Positions 19,438-29,339 of a stretch of 64,000 nucleotides of DNA are shown one piece after another; within the stretch, counting starts at the first letter, position 1, and every line of letters begins with the position of its first letter. Source of the DNA: an uncultured Pelagibacteraceae bacterium (GTDB lineage Bacteria; Pseudomonadota; Alphaproteobacteria; Pelagibacterales; Pelagibacteraceae); assembly GCA_902549495.1 (NCBI GenBank), contig CACCVU010000002.1, forward strand, positions 1-64,000, read 5' to 3'. A program made the position numbers and the translations under genes. The notes under the pieces were generated by a model that made no database searches, was not told the origin of the DNA, and saw nothing but the letters and a program-made list of their open reading frames with translations.

Positions 19438-20531
19438 TGGAAGTACAAAAAACAGCTTTATACAATTATCATAAAAATTTAGGAGCAAAGTTTGTTCCTT
19501 TTGCTGGCTATGAAATGCCTATTCAATATAAAGATGGTATTGTTAAAGAACATATTTCTACAAGAACACACGCCGGATTTTTTGATGTCTCACATATGGG
19601 GCAATTTTTTTTAGAAGGGGATGAAACATTAATAGAGTCATTAGAGAAGATTATACCAGCAGATTTAAAAAATTTGAAAATTAATCATTCAAAATATTCT
19701 TTTTTACTTAATAATGAAGGTGGAATAATTGATGATTTAATTATTACGAGAACAGAAAAAGGTTTTTGTATAATCTTAAACGCAGCTTGTAAGGAAAATG
19801 ATATAAAACAAATTTCTCAATTTTTAAAAAAACATCATAAACATCTTTTAAACAACAATTTATCTTTAATAGCGTTACAAGGACCTAAATCTGTAGAGAT
19901 TTTAGAAAAATTAATTCCAGGCGTCGCTAATTTAAAATTTATGACAGGAAATAATTTTGATTATGAAGGTGAAAATCTATATGTAACAAGATCTGGATAT
20001 ACGGGTGAAGATGGTTTTGAAATCTCAATTTCAAACACAAAAGTTGAAAAGCTTATCGATTACTTAATTTCAAACGAAGTTAAACCGATAGGTTTGGGAG
20101 CTAGAGATACATTAAGATTAGAGGCAGGTCTGTGTTTATACGGTCATGATTTAAATGAAAAAATAAATCCAGTAGAGGCTAATTTAAAATGGGCTATAGC
20201 AAAAAAAAGGAAAGAAGTTGGCGGCTTTAATGGATGGGAAAAAATAAAAAATTTATTAGCAAACGGAAGTGAAAAAATTAGAGTTGGTATAAAGCCAGAT
20301 GGAAAAGTTATAGCTAGAGAAAATACGAAAATCTTTTCTTTAGATAATAATGAAATAGGATTCGTTACTAGCGGTACTTTTGGCCCGAGTGTGAACGCTC
20401 CAGTTGCAATGGGATATGTTAAATCAGAATTTTCTGAGGTAGGTACATCTATTCAGCTTGAAGTAAGAGGAAAAAAATATGGAGGTAAGATTTCTGAACT
20501 TCCATTTTATAAAAAAAGTTATGTTAAATAA
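19437..20531 (+). CDS. gcvT: Aminomethyltransferase (glycine cleavage T protein)
   Basis: 364 residues, normal GcvT length. Signature stretches: LGAKFVPFAGYEMPIQY, HAGFFDVSHMGQF, ALQGPKSVEIL, TRSGYTGEDGFEIS and LGARDTLRLEAGLCLYGHD. It transfers the aminomethyl group from lipoyl-GcvH to tetrahydrofolate. First gene of gcvTHP under the tandem glycine riboswitch; its start codon lies inside the aptamer-2 P1 helix. Confidence 0.95.
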   Translation: MEVQKTALYNYHKNLGAKFVPFAGYEMPIQYKDGIVKEHISTRTHAGFFDVSHMGQFFLEGDETLIESLEKIIPADLKNLKINHSKYSFLLNNEGGIIDDLIITRTEKGFCIILNAACKENDIKQISQFLKKHHKHLLNNNLSLIALQGPKSVEILEKLIPGVANLKFMTGNNFDYEGENLYVTRSGYTGEDGFEISISNTKVEKLIDYLISNEVKPIGLGARDTLRLEAGLCLYGHDLNEKINPVEANLKWAIAKKRKEVGGFNGWEKIKNLLANGSEKIRVGIKPDGKVIARENTKIFSLDNNEIGFVTSGTFGPSVNAPVAMGYVKSEFSEVGTSIQLEVRGKKYGGKISELPFYKKSYVK

Positions 20532-20543
20532 GGAGAAACAAAT

Positions 20544-20924
20544 ATGAGTGAAAAAAAGTTTTCTAAAAAACATGAATGGGTTTCACTAGATGGAGACGTT
20601 GCTACAGTAGGAATAACTAAGCATGCAACAGAAATGCTCGGTGACATTGTTTTTGTGGAGGTTCCTGATGCAGGTAAAGCTGTAGAAAAAGAAGGTCAAG
20701 CAGCCGTTGTAGAGTCTACTAAAGCTGCGAGTGATGTTTATTCTCCTATTTCTGGAGAAATTACTGAGGGAAATAAAGCCATTGCAGATGATCCCGGAAG
20801 CGTAAATACTGACCCTGAAGGTGCCAGCTGGTTTTTTAAGTTAAAGATAAAAGATAAAGGTGAGTATGACTCCCTAATGTCAAAAGACGAATATGATAAA
20901 TTTTGTAAGGAGAACCCTAGTTAA
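20544..20924 (+). CDS. gcvH: Glycine cleavage system H protein
   Basis: 126 residues. The lipoyl lysine is K60 in [15 protein letters not shown] strong AAGGAG site lies before the ATG. GcvH carries the aminomethyl intermediate between GcvP, GcvT and the lipoamide dehydrogenase. One-base overlap (TAATG) with gcvP. Confidence 0.97.
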   Translation: MSEKKFSKKHEWVSLDGDVATVGITKHATEMLGDIVFVEVPDAGKAVEKEGQAAVVESTKAASDVYSPISGEITEGNKAIADDPGSVNTDPEGASWFFKLKIKDKGEYDSLMSKDEYDKFCKENPS

Positions 20925-23791
20925 TGATTGACGATAATTCAAAAGAATTTATTAAAAGACATATTGGTCCTTCCGAAGAAGATCAGACCAAAATGTTGCA
21001 ATATGTTGGGTATAAATCATTAGAGGATCTAATGAGTAATACTGTACCAGAAAAAATCTTATTAAAAGATGATCTTAGAATCGATCAGCCAATGTCAGAG
21101 AACGATGCTTTAAAAAAATTAAAATCTATATCTAAAAAAAATAAAATCTTCAAAAATTTTATTGGAATGGGTTACTATAATTCTATTACACCTAATGTAA
21201 TTCTTAGAAATATTTTAGAAAATCCAGGATGGTATACATCTTATACACCTTACCAACCTGAAGTGGCGCAAGGTCGACTTGAAATGCTTTTAAATTTTCA
21301 ACAATCAATAATTGACTTAACGGGCATGGATATAGCAAATGCTTCTTTGTTAGATGAAGCAACAGCGACAGCAGAGGCAGTAGGATTGAGCCAGAGATTA
21401 GATAAGACTAATTCAAAAAAAATATTTATTTCAAGCAATTGTAATCCTCAAACAATTGATCTCATAAAGACTAGAACAAATCCTTTTGGTTTAGAATTGA
21501 TCATTGGTGATGAAAAAAAAGAACTTTCAAAAATTAATGAAGATATAATTTGCGGTGTTTTATCTTATCCGGGAACTTTAGGTGAGATAAACGATCCTAG
21601 TGAAAGCATCAGTCAAATTCACAAAAAAAACGGAAAAGCTATTTTGGTTTGTGACTTATTGGCTTTAGCTAGATTAAAAACTCCAGCTGAACTTGGAGCT
21701 GATATTGCTGTCGGTAGTGCTCAAAGATTTGGTATTCCAATGGGTTACGGCGGGCCTCATGCTGCATTTTTTGCTACAAAAGAGGAATTTAAAAGATCAA
21801 TGCCAGGAAGAATAATAGGCGTTTCAAAAGATAGACACGGAAAAAAAGCTTACAGGCTTTCTTTACAAACTAGGGAGCAACACATTCGAAGAGATAAAGC
21901 AACAAGCAATATTTGTACTGCTCAAGCTTTATTGGCTATCATTTCTGCTGCTTTTGCAATTTATCATGGACCTGAAGGAATACTTAAAATTGCGAATAGA
22001 ACTTCTAAATTAGCAAAAATCTTTGCTGATAATATTAAAGCAAGCGGTTATAAAATTCTATCAGATCATTTCTTCGATACCGTTACGATTAAAACCAATG
22101 AAAAAACAAATCCTATTTTTGAGGCTGCACTTAAAGAGAATATAAACCTTAGAAAAGTTGATAAAGATCATTTATCTGTTGCGTTTGATGAAGCAAAAAA
22201 ACTTGATGATGTAAACTTATTGTTAAAAACATTTGGAATAACTAAAGTAATTAAACAAGACGTTAAGGTTGAACTGGATAATCTTCCAAAAAATCTTTTA
22301 AGAACTTCAAAATACTTAACTCATCCAGTTTTTAACAAATACCATTCTGAAACTGAGATGTTAAGATATCTTAAGAAACTAGAAGATTGTGATATTGCAC
22401 TTAATAGATCAATGATTGCTTTAGGATCTTGTACAATGAAACTCAATGCAACAGCAGAATTAATTCCTATTACTTGGAAAGAGTTTTCACTTCCACATCC
22501 TTTTGTCCCTACAAATCAAATGGAGGGTTATAAGATTCTTTTTAATGATCTAATAAACGATCTGAAAGAAATTACTGGATATGACGCAGTTTCTTTACAG
22601 CCTAACTCTGGGGCTCAAGGAGAGTATGCAGGTCTAATGACTATAAGAAAATTCCATAAAAATAATAAACAAGAAAATCGTAACGTTTGTCTAATTCCTG
22701 ACTCAGCTCATGGAACTAATCCAGCAAGTGCCCAAATGTGTGGGATGAAAGTGGTTGTAGTCAATTGTGATGAAGATGGAAACGTGGATATAGACGATCT
22801 TAAAAATAAAGCTGAGAAACACTCAAAAGACTTAGCTGCTTTAATGGTTACTTACCCCTCTACTCATGGAGTATTTGAAGAAAAAATTATGGATATTTGT
22901 GAAGTAATTCATAAACATGGCGGACAAGTTTATATGGATGGAGCAAATCTAAACGCACTTGTAGGTGTTGCAAAACCCGGGAAATTTGGACCAGATGTTT
23001 GTCATATTAATTTACATAAAACATTTTGCATACCGCACGGTGGAGGCGGACCAGGAATGGGACCAATCGCTTGCGCGAAGCATCTAGCTGATTTTTTACC
23101 AACACATGAAATTATTAAAGAGGCAGGCCCTAAGAACGGAATGGGAGCTGTATCAGCTGCACCTTGGGGTAGTTCAAGCATACTTCCAATATCCTGGATG
23201 TATATAAAGATGATGGGTGCTGAGGGATTGAAAAAAGCTTCACAAGTTTCAATTTTAAATGCAAATTACATTTCAAAAAAATTATCCAAAGATTACAAAG
23301 TTCTTTATACTGGCAAAAATGGAAATGTTGCACATGAATGTATAATTGATATCCGTCCAATAAAAGCAAGTTCAGGAATCACTGAGGAGGATTTAGCAAA
23401 AAGACTGATTGACTTTGGCTACCATGCTCCAACAATGTCATGGCCTGTTGCTGGTACAATTATGATTGAGCCGACTGAAAGTGAAAATTTGGAGGAGATT
23501 GATAAATTTTGTAATGCACTTATAAAAATTAAAAAAGAAATTAATTTAGTGGAGTCATCAAAGTTTGACAAAATTGATAATCCGCTGAAAAACGCACCTC
23601 ATACTTATGTCGAATTAGCTTCTAGCGAGTGGAAGCATGCTTACTCAAGAGAGGAAGCGGCTTTTCCCACTGAGTATGTAAAAAACAATAAATATTGGGC
23701 ACCAGTTGCTAGAGTGGATAACGTTTTTGGAGATAGAAATTTAGTATGTTCATGTCCTTCAATGGATGAATATAAAGATGAAGCTGCTTAA
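20924..23791 (+). CDS. gcvP: Glycine dehydrogenase (decarboxylating), P protein
   Basis: 955 residues: the single-chain GcvP with both N- and C-terminal halves fused, as in E. coli. The PLP lysine is K699 (NLHKTFCIPHGGGGPGMGPI). Other conserved parts are FIKRHIGPSEEDQ at the start, YTPYQPEVAQGRLE, GSAQRFGIPMGYGGPHAAFF and the C-terminal NKYWAPVARVDNVFGDRNLVC. It decarboxylates glycine and loads GcvH. The flavoprotein gene at 23801 begins 9 bp later, so read-through into the next cluster is possible. Confidence 0.97.
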   Translation: MIDDNSKEFIKRHIGPSEEDQTKMLQYVGYKSLEDLMSNTVPEKILLKDDLRIDQPMSENDALKKLKSISKKNKIFKNFIGMGYYNSITPNVILRNILENPGWYTSYTPYQPEVAQGRLEMLLNFQQSIIDLTGMDIANASLLDEATATAEAVGLSQRLDKTNSKKIFISSNCNPQTIDLIKTRTNPFGLELIIGDEKKELSKINEDIICGVLSYPGTLGEINDPSESISQIHKKNGKAILVCDLLALARLKTPAELGADIAVGSAQRFGIPMGYGGPHAAFFATKEEFKRSMPGRIIGVSKDRHGKKAYRLSLQTREQHIRRDKATSNICTAQALLAIISAAFAIYHGPEGILKIANRTSKLAKIFADNIKASGYKILSDHFFDTVTIKTNEKTNPIFEAALKENINLRKVDKDHLSVAFDEAKKLDDVNLLLKTFGITKVIKQDVKVELDNLPKNLLRTSKYLTHPVFNKYHSETEMLRYLKKLEDCDIALNRSMIALGSCTMKLNATAELIPITWKEFSLPHPFVPTNQMEGYKILFNDLINDLKEITGYDAVSLQPNSGAQGEYAGLMTIRKFHKNNKQENRNVCLIPDSAHGTNPASAQMCGMKVVVVNCDEDGNVDIDDLKNKAEKHSKDLAALMVTYPSTHGVFEEKIMDICEVIHKHGGQVYMDGANLNALVGVAKPGKFGPDVCHINLHKTFCIPHGGGGPGMGPIACAKHLADFLPTHEIIKEAGPKNGMGAVSAAPWGSSSILPISWMYIKMMGAEGLKKASQVSILNANYISKKLSKDYKVLYTGKNGNVAHECIIDIRPIKASSGITEEDLAKRLIDFGYHAPTMSWPVAGTIMIEPTESENLEEIDKFCNALIKIKKEINLVESSKFDKIDNPLKNAPHTYVELASSEWKHAYSREEAAFPTEYVKNNKYWAPVARVDNVFGDRNLVCSCPSMDEYKDEAA

Positions 23792-23800
23792 TCTCTTTAA

Positions 23801-25027
23801 ATGAAAATCGCTGTTATCGGCTCAGGTATTTCAGGATTATCTTCCGCATATTTTCTTTCGAAAAAATATAAAGTTGATCTATACGAAAAAGAAGATCACT
23901 TTGGAGGTCATTCTTTTACCTACGAGATAAAAGAAGATGATAAGATTGTTCCAGTAGATCTAGGCTTTATAGTTTTTAATGAGGTTACTTATCCAAATTT
24001 AGTAAATTTTTTTAATGAATTAAAAGTTCCTTATGAAAAAAGCGACATGTCATTTTCTGTATCAATTAAGAATAGTAATGTTGAATATAGCGGAAGTGGT
24101 ATAGGAGGTATTTTTGCTAATAAATTAAATCTTCTTAATTTAAAATTTTTATATATGATTAGAGAGATAATTTCATTTTATAAAACTGCTCCAAAATTAC
24201 TTGAAAGTGAAATTAAAGAAGAGACTCTAGGAAATTTTCTTAATAAAAAAAAGTTATCAAAATACTTCATCGAGTATCACTTAATTCCCATGGTTGCTGC
24301 TATCTGGTCGATGCCATTTAATAAGGCAAAGGAAATGCCATTAAAATTTTTTTTAAATTTTTTTACTAATCATGGTTTATTTAAATTTAAAGATAGACCG
24401 CAATGGTACACAGTTTCAAATAGAAGTAGAGCTTATGTAAAAAAAGTAACAGATAAAATTAGTGGAGAAATTTTTAAAAATTATAAAGTGGATAAGTTAA
24501 TTAGAAGCGATGACAATATAAGGGTAATTATTGGAAATGAATATGTTGACTATGATCAAGTAGTACTAGCTTCCCATGCAGACCAAAGTTTAAGAATGAT
24601 AGAAAAACCAACGGAACTAGAAAAAAATATATTGGAAAAATTTAATTACGTGAAGAATGAGGCCTATTTACATACTGATAAGAGACTAATGCCTCACAAA
24701 AAAAGAGCCTGGTCTAGTTGGAACTCTGTTTCAGACGGACAAAAGACATGTATTACCTATTGGTTAAATAAATTACAAAATTTAGATACATCTAAAGACT
24801 ATTTTTTAACTTTAAACCCTATTTGTAAAATTAATGAAAATTCTGTTATAAAAAAAATTAACTTTACCCACCCATATTTGAATTCAAAGAATACCGCGCT
24901 TCAAAAAGATCTAAGATTAATACAAGGAAAAAAAAGGACTTGGTTTTGTGGAAGTTATTTTGGTTACGGATTTCATGAAGATGGATTAAAATCGTCTATA
25001 GATTTGATAAATAACTTTAAAATTTGA
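23801..25027 (+). CDS. FAD-dependent oxidoreductase (COG2907-type amine oxidase family)
   Basis: 408 residues. N-terminal MKIAVIGSGISGLSSAYFLS FAD motif, then the family-typical DHFGGHSFTYEI and DLGFIVFNEVTYPNL; near the end CGSYFGYGFHEDGLKSS is the second FAD site. COG2907 proteins nearly always occur with a DUF1365 gene and a cyclopropane-type fatty acid methyltransferase, exactly as here, in light- or stress-inducible clusters; a role in desaturating or modifying membrane fatty acids is likely but inferred. Its stop overlaps the next start (TGATG). Confidence 0.85.
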   Translation: MKIAVIGSGISGLSSAYFLSKKYKVDLYEKEDHFGGHSFTYEIKEDDKIVPVDLGFIVFNEVTYPNLVNFFNELKVPYEKSDMSFSVSIKNSNVEYSGSGIGGIFANKLNLLNLKFLYMIREIISFYKTAPKLLESEIKEETLGNFLNKKKLSKYFIEYHLIPMVAAIWSMPFNKAKEMPLKFFLNFFTNHGLFKFKDRPQWYTVSNRSRAYVKKVTDKISGEIFKNYKVDKLIRSDDNIRVIIGNEYVDYDQVVLASHADQSLRMIEKPTELEKNILEKFNYVKNEAYLHTDKRLMPHKKRAWSSWNSVSDGQKTCITYWLNKLQNLDTSKDYFLTLNPICKINENSVIKKINFTHPYLNSKNTALQKDLRLIQGKKRTWFCGSYFGYGFHEDGLKSSIDLINNFKI

Positions 25028-25785
25028 TGAACTCCTGCATTTACAATGGCGAAGTAACTCATACAAGATTTAAACCTGTAAGACATTTTTTAAAATATAA
25101 AACTTTTTCATTATTAATTGATTTAGATGAAATCAATCAATTAGACAGATCAATAAATATTTTCTCTCATAATAAGTTTAACATTTTTAGCTTTTATGAC
25201 AAAGATCATGGAGAACGTGACGGAAGTGATTTAAAAGAATGGGTTCTCAAAAACATTAGTAAGTTAAATATAAAAGGTGAAATTAATAAAGTTAAAATAC
25301 TTTGTTATCCAAGAATTTTTGGTTATGTGTTCAACCCTTTAAGTATTTTTTATTGCTACGAGGATGATAAAATAAAGGCGATTTTTTATGAGGTAAAAAA
25401 TACTTTTAATGAGCAGCATACATATATTTTTAAAATTAAAGATAATGAGGAAATAGCTCAAAAATGTAAAAAAAAGTTTTACGTATCGCCATTTATGGAT
25501 ATGGAAACTTACTATAATTTTAAATTACTCAATCCCAATGATAAACTCTCAGTCTTTATTAAACAAACAGACTCGATAGGAACAGTTTTAACAGCCACCC
25601 AAACAGGAGAGAAAAAAGAATTTAGTTCGAAACAACTCATGTTTAACTTTTTTAAGTATCCGTTAATGACAATTAAAATTATTAGTTCGATACATTTTGA
25701 AGCATTACTTTTATGGAAAAAAGGGGCAATATACAGAAAAAGAAATACTAAATTAAAGAATAATCTAAGTTACGAAGAATATTAA
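25027..25785 (+). CDS. DUF1365 family protein
   Basis: 252 residues from the ATG at 25027, which overlaps the upstream stop (TGATG); the track uses the TTG one codon earlier. DUF1365 features are visible: YNGEVTHTRFKPVRHFLKYKTFSLLIDLDE at the start, DHGERDG, LCYPRIFGYVFNPLSIFYCY and YEVKNTFNEQHTYIFK. The function is not established; it accompanies COG2907 and the CFA-type methyltransferase in many proteobacteria. TAATG overlap with the next gene. Confidence 0.85.
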   Translation: MNSCIYNGEVTHTRFKPVRHFLKYKTFSLLIDLDEINQLDRSINIFSHNKFNIFSFYDKDHGERDGSDLKEWVLKNISKLNIKGEINKVKILCYPRIFGYVFNPLSIFYCYEDDKIKAIFYEVKNTFNEQHTYIFKIKDNEEIAQKCKKKFYVSPFMDMETYYNFKLLNPNDKLSVFIKQTDSIGTVLTATQTGEKKEFSSKQLMFNFFKYPLMTIKIISSIHFEALLLWKKGAIYRKRNTKLKNNLSYEEY

Positions 25786-26975
25786 TGAGTCTATTTAAAA
25801 TTACAGAAAAATTTGTCTTGAATAAATTAAAGAACATCTCGCAAGGAAATCTAAAACTCATTAATTATGATGGAAAAGTTTTTCATTTTGGTGACTTAGA
25901 GAGTAAATTATCTTCAGATATCAAAATTAATAATCCAAATTTTTACCTAAACGTCGTTATGGGTGGAAGCTCAGCTTTAGGTGAAGCTCACATGAAAAAA
26001 GATTTTTATTCCTCAAATTTAACAAATTTAATCGAACTTACAGCGAGAAATATCAATACAATTTACTCTTTTTCAGGAAGTTTAAAATTACAAAAAATCA
26101 AAAATTTTCTAAAAAAAATATTTGCATCAAACACAAAATCTAAAAGTAAAAAATATATTTCAAAACACTATGATTTAGGGAATGAATTTTTTTCGTCGTG
26201 GCTTGATAAATCTCTTACTTATTCAAGCGCAGTCTATAAAAACGAGAAAGATGATTTAGAAATCGCTCAAAGAAATAAATTTCAAGAGCTTATAAATTTA
26301 ATGAATATTAAAGATGGAAACAAGGTTTTAGAGATAGGGTGTGGCTGGGGTGGATTTGCTGAATTTTTAGCTAAAAATTATGATGTGAGTGTAGACTGTA
26401 TCACAATTTCTAAAAATCAATATGAGTTTACTAAAAAGAAGATTTTCAACTCAGGACTAAACAATAAAGTTAATGTTAAATTTTTAGATTACAGAGATCT
26501 CAAGGAAAAATATGATCATGTAGCTTCGATAGAAATGATAGAAGCTGTTGGTGAAAAATACATGGACCAATATTTTGGTATAATTAAAAATGTTCTTAAT
26601 TTTGGGGGAACTGCTGCAATTCAAGGCATCGTGATAAAAGATGACTTATTTGAAAGATATAGAGCAAATGAGGATTTTATTCAAAAATATATATTTCCAG
26701 GCGGGTTTTTACCCTCAATTCAATTTATGGAAAATCTAATTAAAAAAAATGACCTAAAACTAGAAAAAATTAATACATACTCTGACGATTATGCCAGAAC
26801 TTTAGCAACTTGGAGAAAAAATTTTTTAAGTGCATGGGAAAAAATTAGCCCACTTGGTTTTGATGAATATTTCAAGCGTATGTGGGAATTTTACTTATCT
26901 TATTGTGAAGGCGGTTTTAAGTCTAGAAACATTAACTTGATTCAATTCTCTATGTCTAATAGATATTCGTCATGA
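25785..26975 (+). CDS. Cyclopropane-fatty-acyl-phospholipid synthase family methyltransferase (Cfa/UfaM-like)
   Basis: 396 residues. SAM-binding motif VLEIGCGWGGFAEFLA (near residue 180), preceded by KKYISKHYDLGNEFFSSWLDKSLTYSSAVY, which is the substrate-recognition signature of CFA synthases, and followed by SIEMIEAVGEKYM and the catalytic-region YIFPGGFLPS. It methylates unsaturated phospholipid acyl chains in the membrane. In this gene context (COG2907, DUF1365, DUF3833) it more likely resembles UfaM-type enzymes leading to methylated or furan fatty acids than classical Cfa; that is inference. 4-bp overlap with the next gene. Confidence 0.85.
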   Translation: MSLFKITEKFVLNKLKNISQGNLKLINYDGKVFHFGDLESKLSSDIKINNPNFYLNVVMGGSSALGEAHMKKDFYSSNLTNLIELTARNINTIYSFSGSLKLQKIKNFLKKIFASNTKSKSKKYISKHYDLGNEFFSSWLDKSLTYSSAVYKNEKDDLEIAQRNKFQELINLMNIKDGNKVLEIGCGWGGFAEFLAKNYDVSVDCITISKNQYEFTKKKIFNSGLNNKVNVKFLDYRDLKEKYDHVASIEMIEAVGEKYMDQYFGIIKNVLNFGGTAAIQGIVIKDDLFERYRANEDFIQKYIFPGGFLPSIQFMENLIKKNDLKLEKINTYSDDYARTLATWRKNFLSAWEKISPLGFDEYFKRMWEFYLSYCEGGFKSRNINLIQFSMSNRYSS

Positions 26976-27496
26976 AAAAATTTATAATACTATTTTTACT
27001 AATTTTAACGACAGGATGTGCAAATAAAATGAAACCAACAGATTTTAAAGATCAAAAACCAAGACTAGTTATCGAAAATTATTTATCGGGTAATGTTAAA
27101 GCTTGGGGGGTATTACAAAATAGATCTGGAAAAGTTACGAGACAATTTAAAGCTGATCTAAATGGAAAATGGGATGGTTCTCAACTAATTTTAGACGAAG
27201 TTTTTGATTGGAACGATGGGGAAAGACAAACTCGTCAATGGACTATTAAAAAAATTGATGAACATAACTACGAGGGAACAGCCCCTGATGTAGTTGGAAC
27301 AGCTAAAGGATATTCATATGGTCCAGCTTTTAAATTTGAATATGTATTGCTGGTGCCAGTCAAAGGCAAAAATATTAAAATTACTTTTGATGATTGGATT
27401 TTCATGCAGGATGATCGTGTGGCAATAAACAGAGCGACAATGACTAAATTTGGAATTAAAGTAGCTGAATTAACCGTAATGTTTGTAAAAGATTGA
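26972..27496 (+). CDS. DUF3833 lipoprotein
   Basis: 174 residues with a lipoprotein signal (hydrophobic LFLLILTTGC, lipobox Cys at residue 16). The body, with GNVKAWGVLQNRSGKVTRQFKADLNGKWDG and AGKGYSYGPA-like stretches, fits DUF3833, a lipocalin-like family of unknown function that travels with the CFA/DUF1365 cluster. Membrane-tethered in the periplasm; a lipid-related role would fit its neighbours. sodB starts 1 bp after its stop. Confidence 0.8.
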   Translation: MKKFIILFLLILTTGCANKMKPTDFKDQKPRLVIENYLSGNVKAWGVLQNRSGKVTRQFKADLNGKWDGSQLILDEVFDWNDGERQTRQWTIKKIDEHNYEGTAPDVVGTAKGYSYGPAFKFEYVLLVPVKGKNIKITFDDWIFMQDDRVAINRATMTKFGIKVAELTVMFVKD

Positions 27497-27497
27497 T

Positions 27498-28082
27498 ATG
27501 TTTGAGCTTCCTAAATTAAATTACAGTAATTCAGCTCTTTCTCCAATCATGTCAGAGCAAACTTTGGACTTACATCATGGCAAACATCATCAAACATATA
27601 TTACTAATTTAAATAACTTTATAAAAGGTTCTGATTATGAAAAATTATCTTTGGAAGATATAATTAAAAAATCATCAAATGAAAAAAAAGCAGGAATTTT
27701 CAACAATGCTAGCCAACATTGGAATCATAATCTTTTTTGGAAGTGCATGAAACCTAATGGTGGAGGAAATGTTCCATCCAAGCTTGAAAGTAAGATTAAA
27801 GAAGATTTTGGAGGTTTTGAAAAATTTAGGGAGGAATTTATCAATGCAGGAGTTACTCAGTTTGGATCTGGATGGTGTTGGTTGTCTTTAAAAGAAGATA
27901 AGCTTGTAGTAACTAAATCACCAAATGCTGAAAACCCAATTATTCATAATATGAAACCTATATTAGGTTGTGATGTGTGGGAGCACTCGTATTACTTAGA
28001 TTACAGAAATAAAAGACCAGCTTATTTAGAAAATTTTTTTGATAAATTAATCAATTGGGAATACGTTAACTCTCTTCTTTAA
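27498..28082 (+). CDS. sodB: Superoxide dismutase, Fe-type
   Basis: 194 residues, standard SodB length, no signal peptide, so cytoplasmic. Metal ligands lie in DLHHGKHHQTYI (His), NNASQHWNHNLFW (His) and DVWEHSYYLDYRNKR (Asp and His). The Gln in NNASQHWNH and FGSGWCWL favour the iron form. It removes superoxide. Coupled to the lipid-modification genes, which supports an oxidative-stress theme for the region. Confidence 0.95.
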   Translation: MFELPKLNYSNSALSPIMSEQTLDLHHGKHHQTYITNLNNFIKGSDYEKLSLEDIIKKSSNEKKAGIFNNASQHWNHNLFWKCMKPNGGGNVPSKLESKIKEDFGGFEKFREEFINAGVTQFGSGWCWLSLKEDKLVVTKSPNAENPIIHNMKPILGCDVWEHSYYLDYRNKRPAYLENFFDKLINWEYVNSLL

Positions 28083-28835
28083 TTATCTTTTAACAAGTTT
28101 ATCTACTAAAAATAAATAAAGTCTATAAGGTAATATTCTTAAAAATTTTAAAGTTAAAGTTAATCCTTTTGGGAAGTGAATTTCAAAAGCATTTCCTTTC
28201 ACCAAGCCATTATAAATTTTTTCTGCGGCATATTCAGGAGTTTTTAAAAATGGCATAGGAAACTCATTTTTATCGGTCAAAGGAGTTTTGATGAAACCTG
28301 GCGATACTACTGACACCCTCACTCCAAATTTTTTAAAATCAAAGTAAATACTTTCGCTAAAATTAGTTAGAGCAGCTTTTGAAGGACCATAACCGCTTGA
28401 ATTTGGCAGACCTCTGTAACCTGCAATCGAAGAAACTATCGAAATGTGTCCAGATTTCTTATTTTTAAAATAATCTTCAACAACTTTTACGCAATCAATA
28501 ACCCCTAAAAAATTAACATTAATTACATTTTTAATTTTATCTGGATCTATATTTTGCTCATCTTTTGGCTCGTAAGTTCCACTGGAGAACAAACAAATGT
28601 CAATATCACCAAAAGTATTTAAAACATCTTTAAAAACATTATTTATTTGGGATTGGTTCGTTACATCCAGAGGAAATGAACTTATGTTGTTATGTTCAGC
28701 TAACTCATCCAAAAGTTCTTTTCTTCTTGCAGATACTGCAACTTTCCATCCCTCGTTAGCAAATTTTTCAGCTACTGCCTTTCCAATTCCGCTACTTGCA
28801 CCTGTAATCCATATTTTTTTCTGATTTTCAGACAT
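28083..28835 (-). CDS. Short-chain dehydrogenase/reductase
   Basis: 250 residues. Cofactor motif WITGASSGIGKAVAEKF, NFLGVID, catalytic Ser in SIVSSIAGYRGLP and YGPSKAAL with the YxxxK pair, so a complete SDR active site. The C-terminal ~30 residues (LTLKFLRILPYRLYLFLVDKLVKR) form a hydrophobic/basic segment that could bind the membrane. SDRs of this type are regular members of the COG2907/CFA cluster. It is convergent with sodB and divergent from tspO by 21 bp. Confidence 0.85.
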   Translation of the reverse strand: MSENQKKIWITGASSGIGKAVAEKFANEGWKVAVSARRKELLDELAEHNNISSFPLDVTNQSQINNVFKDVLNTFGDIDICLFSSGTYEPKDEQNIDPDKIKNVINVNFLGVIDCVKVVEDYFKNKKSGHISIVSSIAGYRGLPNSSGYGPSKAALTNFSESIYFDFKKFGVRVSVVSPGFIKTPLTDKNEFPMPFLKTPEYAAEKIYNGLVKGNAFEIHFPKGLTLTLKFLRILPYRLYLFLVDKLVKR

Positions 28836-28856
28836 AAATTAGTTATACCTTAATTT

Positions 28857-29321
28857 ATGACTAAGAATAAATATTTATCTCTTGCATTCATTCTTTTAAT
28901 AACATTTTTGGCTTCTGGAATCGGTGGATTTACTACTGCTACTTTTAAAGAGCCTTGGTATTCTCAGATAATTCTTCCAAGTTTTAATCCTCCGAGCTGG
29001 GTGTTTGGACCTGTATGGACAGTTTTGTATATCTTAATGTCAGTAGCAATTTGGCGTATTTGGATAAACTACTATGATAATAAAATTTTAAATTTATATT
29101 TTTTACACCTCTTTTTCAATATGATTTGGAGTATTATTTTTTTTGGTTTTCATCAAATAGGACTAGCATTACTAGATTTAGTTTTAATTCTCATATTTAT
29201 AGTTCTCTTAATGAAAATTTATTATTTGAAGGATAAGATTAGTTTTTTTTTGATGGTCCCTTACTTTTTATGGAGCGGTTACGCTTTAGTATTAAATTTT
29301 AATATTTTTATTTTAAACTAA
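28857..29321 (+). CDS. tspO: TspO/MBR family protein
   Basis: 154 residues, five helices. Typical TspO sequence: FTTATFKEPWYSQIILPSFNPPSWVFGPVWTVLYILMSVAIW, and Trp-rich helices ending in VPYFLWSGYALVLNFNIF. TspO binds porphyrins, regulates pigment or stress responses in alphaproteobacteria and degrades photo-reactive protoporphyrin in some. The location beside sodB and photolyase genes fits protection from photosensitisation. Confidence 0.9.
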   Translation: MTKNKYLSLAFILLITFLASGIGGFTTATFKEPWYSQIILPSFNPPSWVFGPVWTVLYILMSVAIWRIWINYYDNKILNLYFLHLFFNMIWSIIFFGFHQIGLALLDLVLILIFIVLLMKIYYLKDKISFFLMVPYFLWSGYALVLNFNIFILN

Positions 29322-29339
29322 ATTAAGCTATACAAACGC

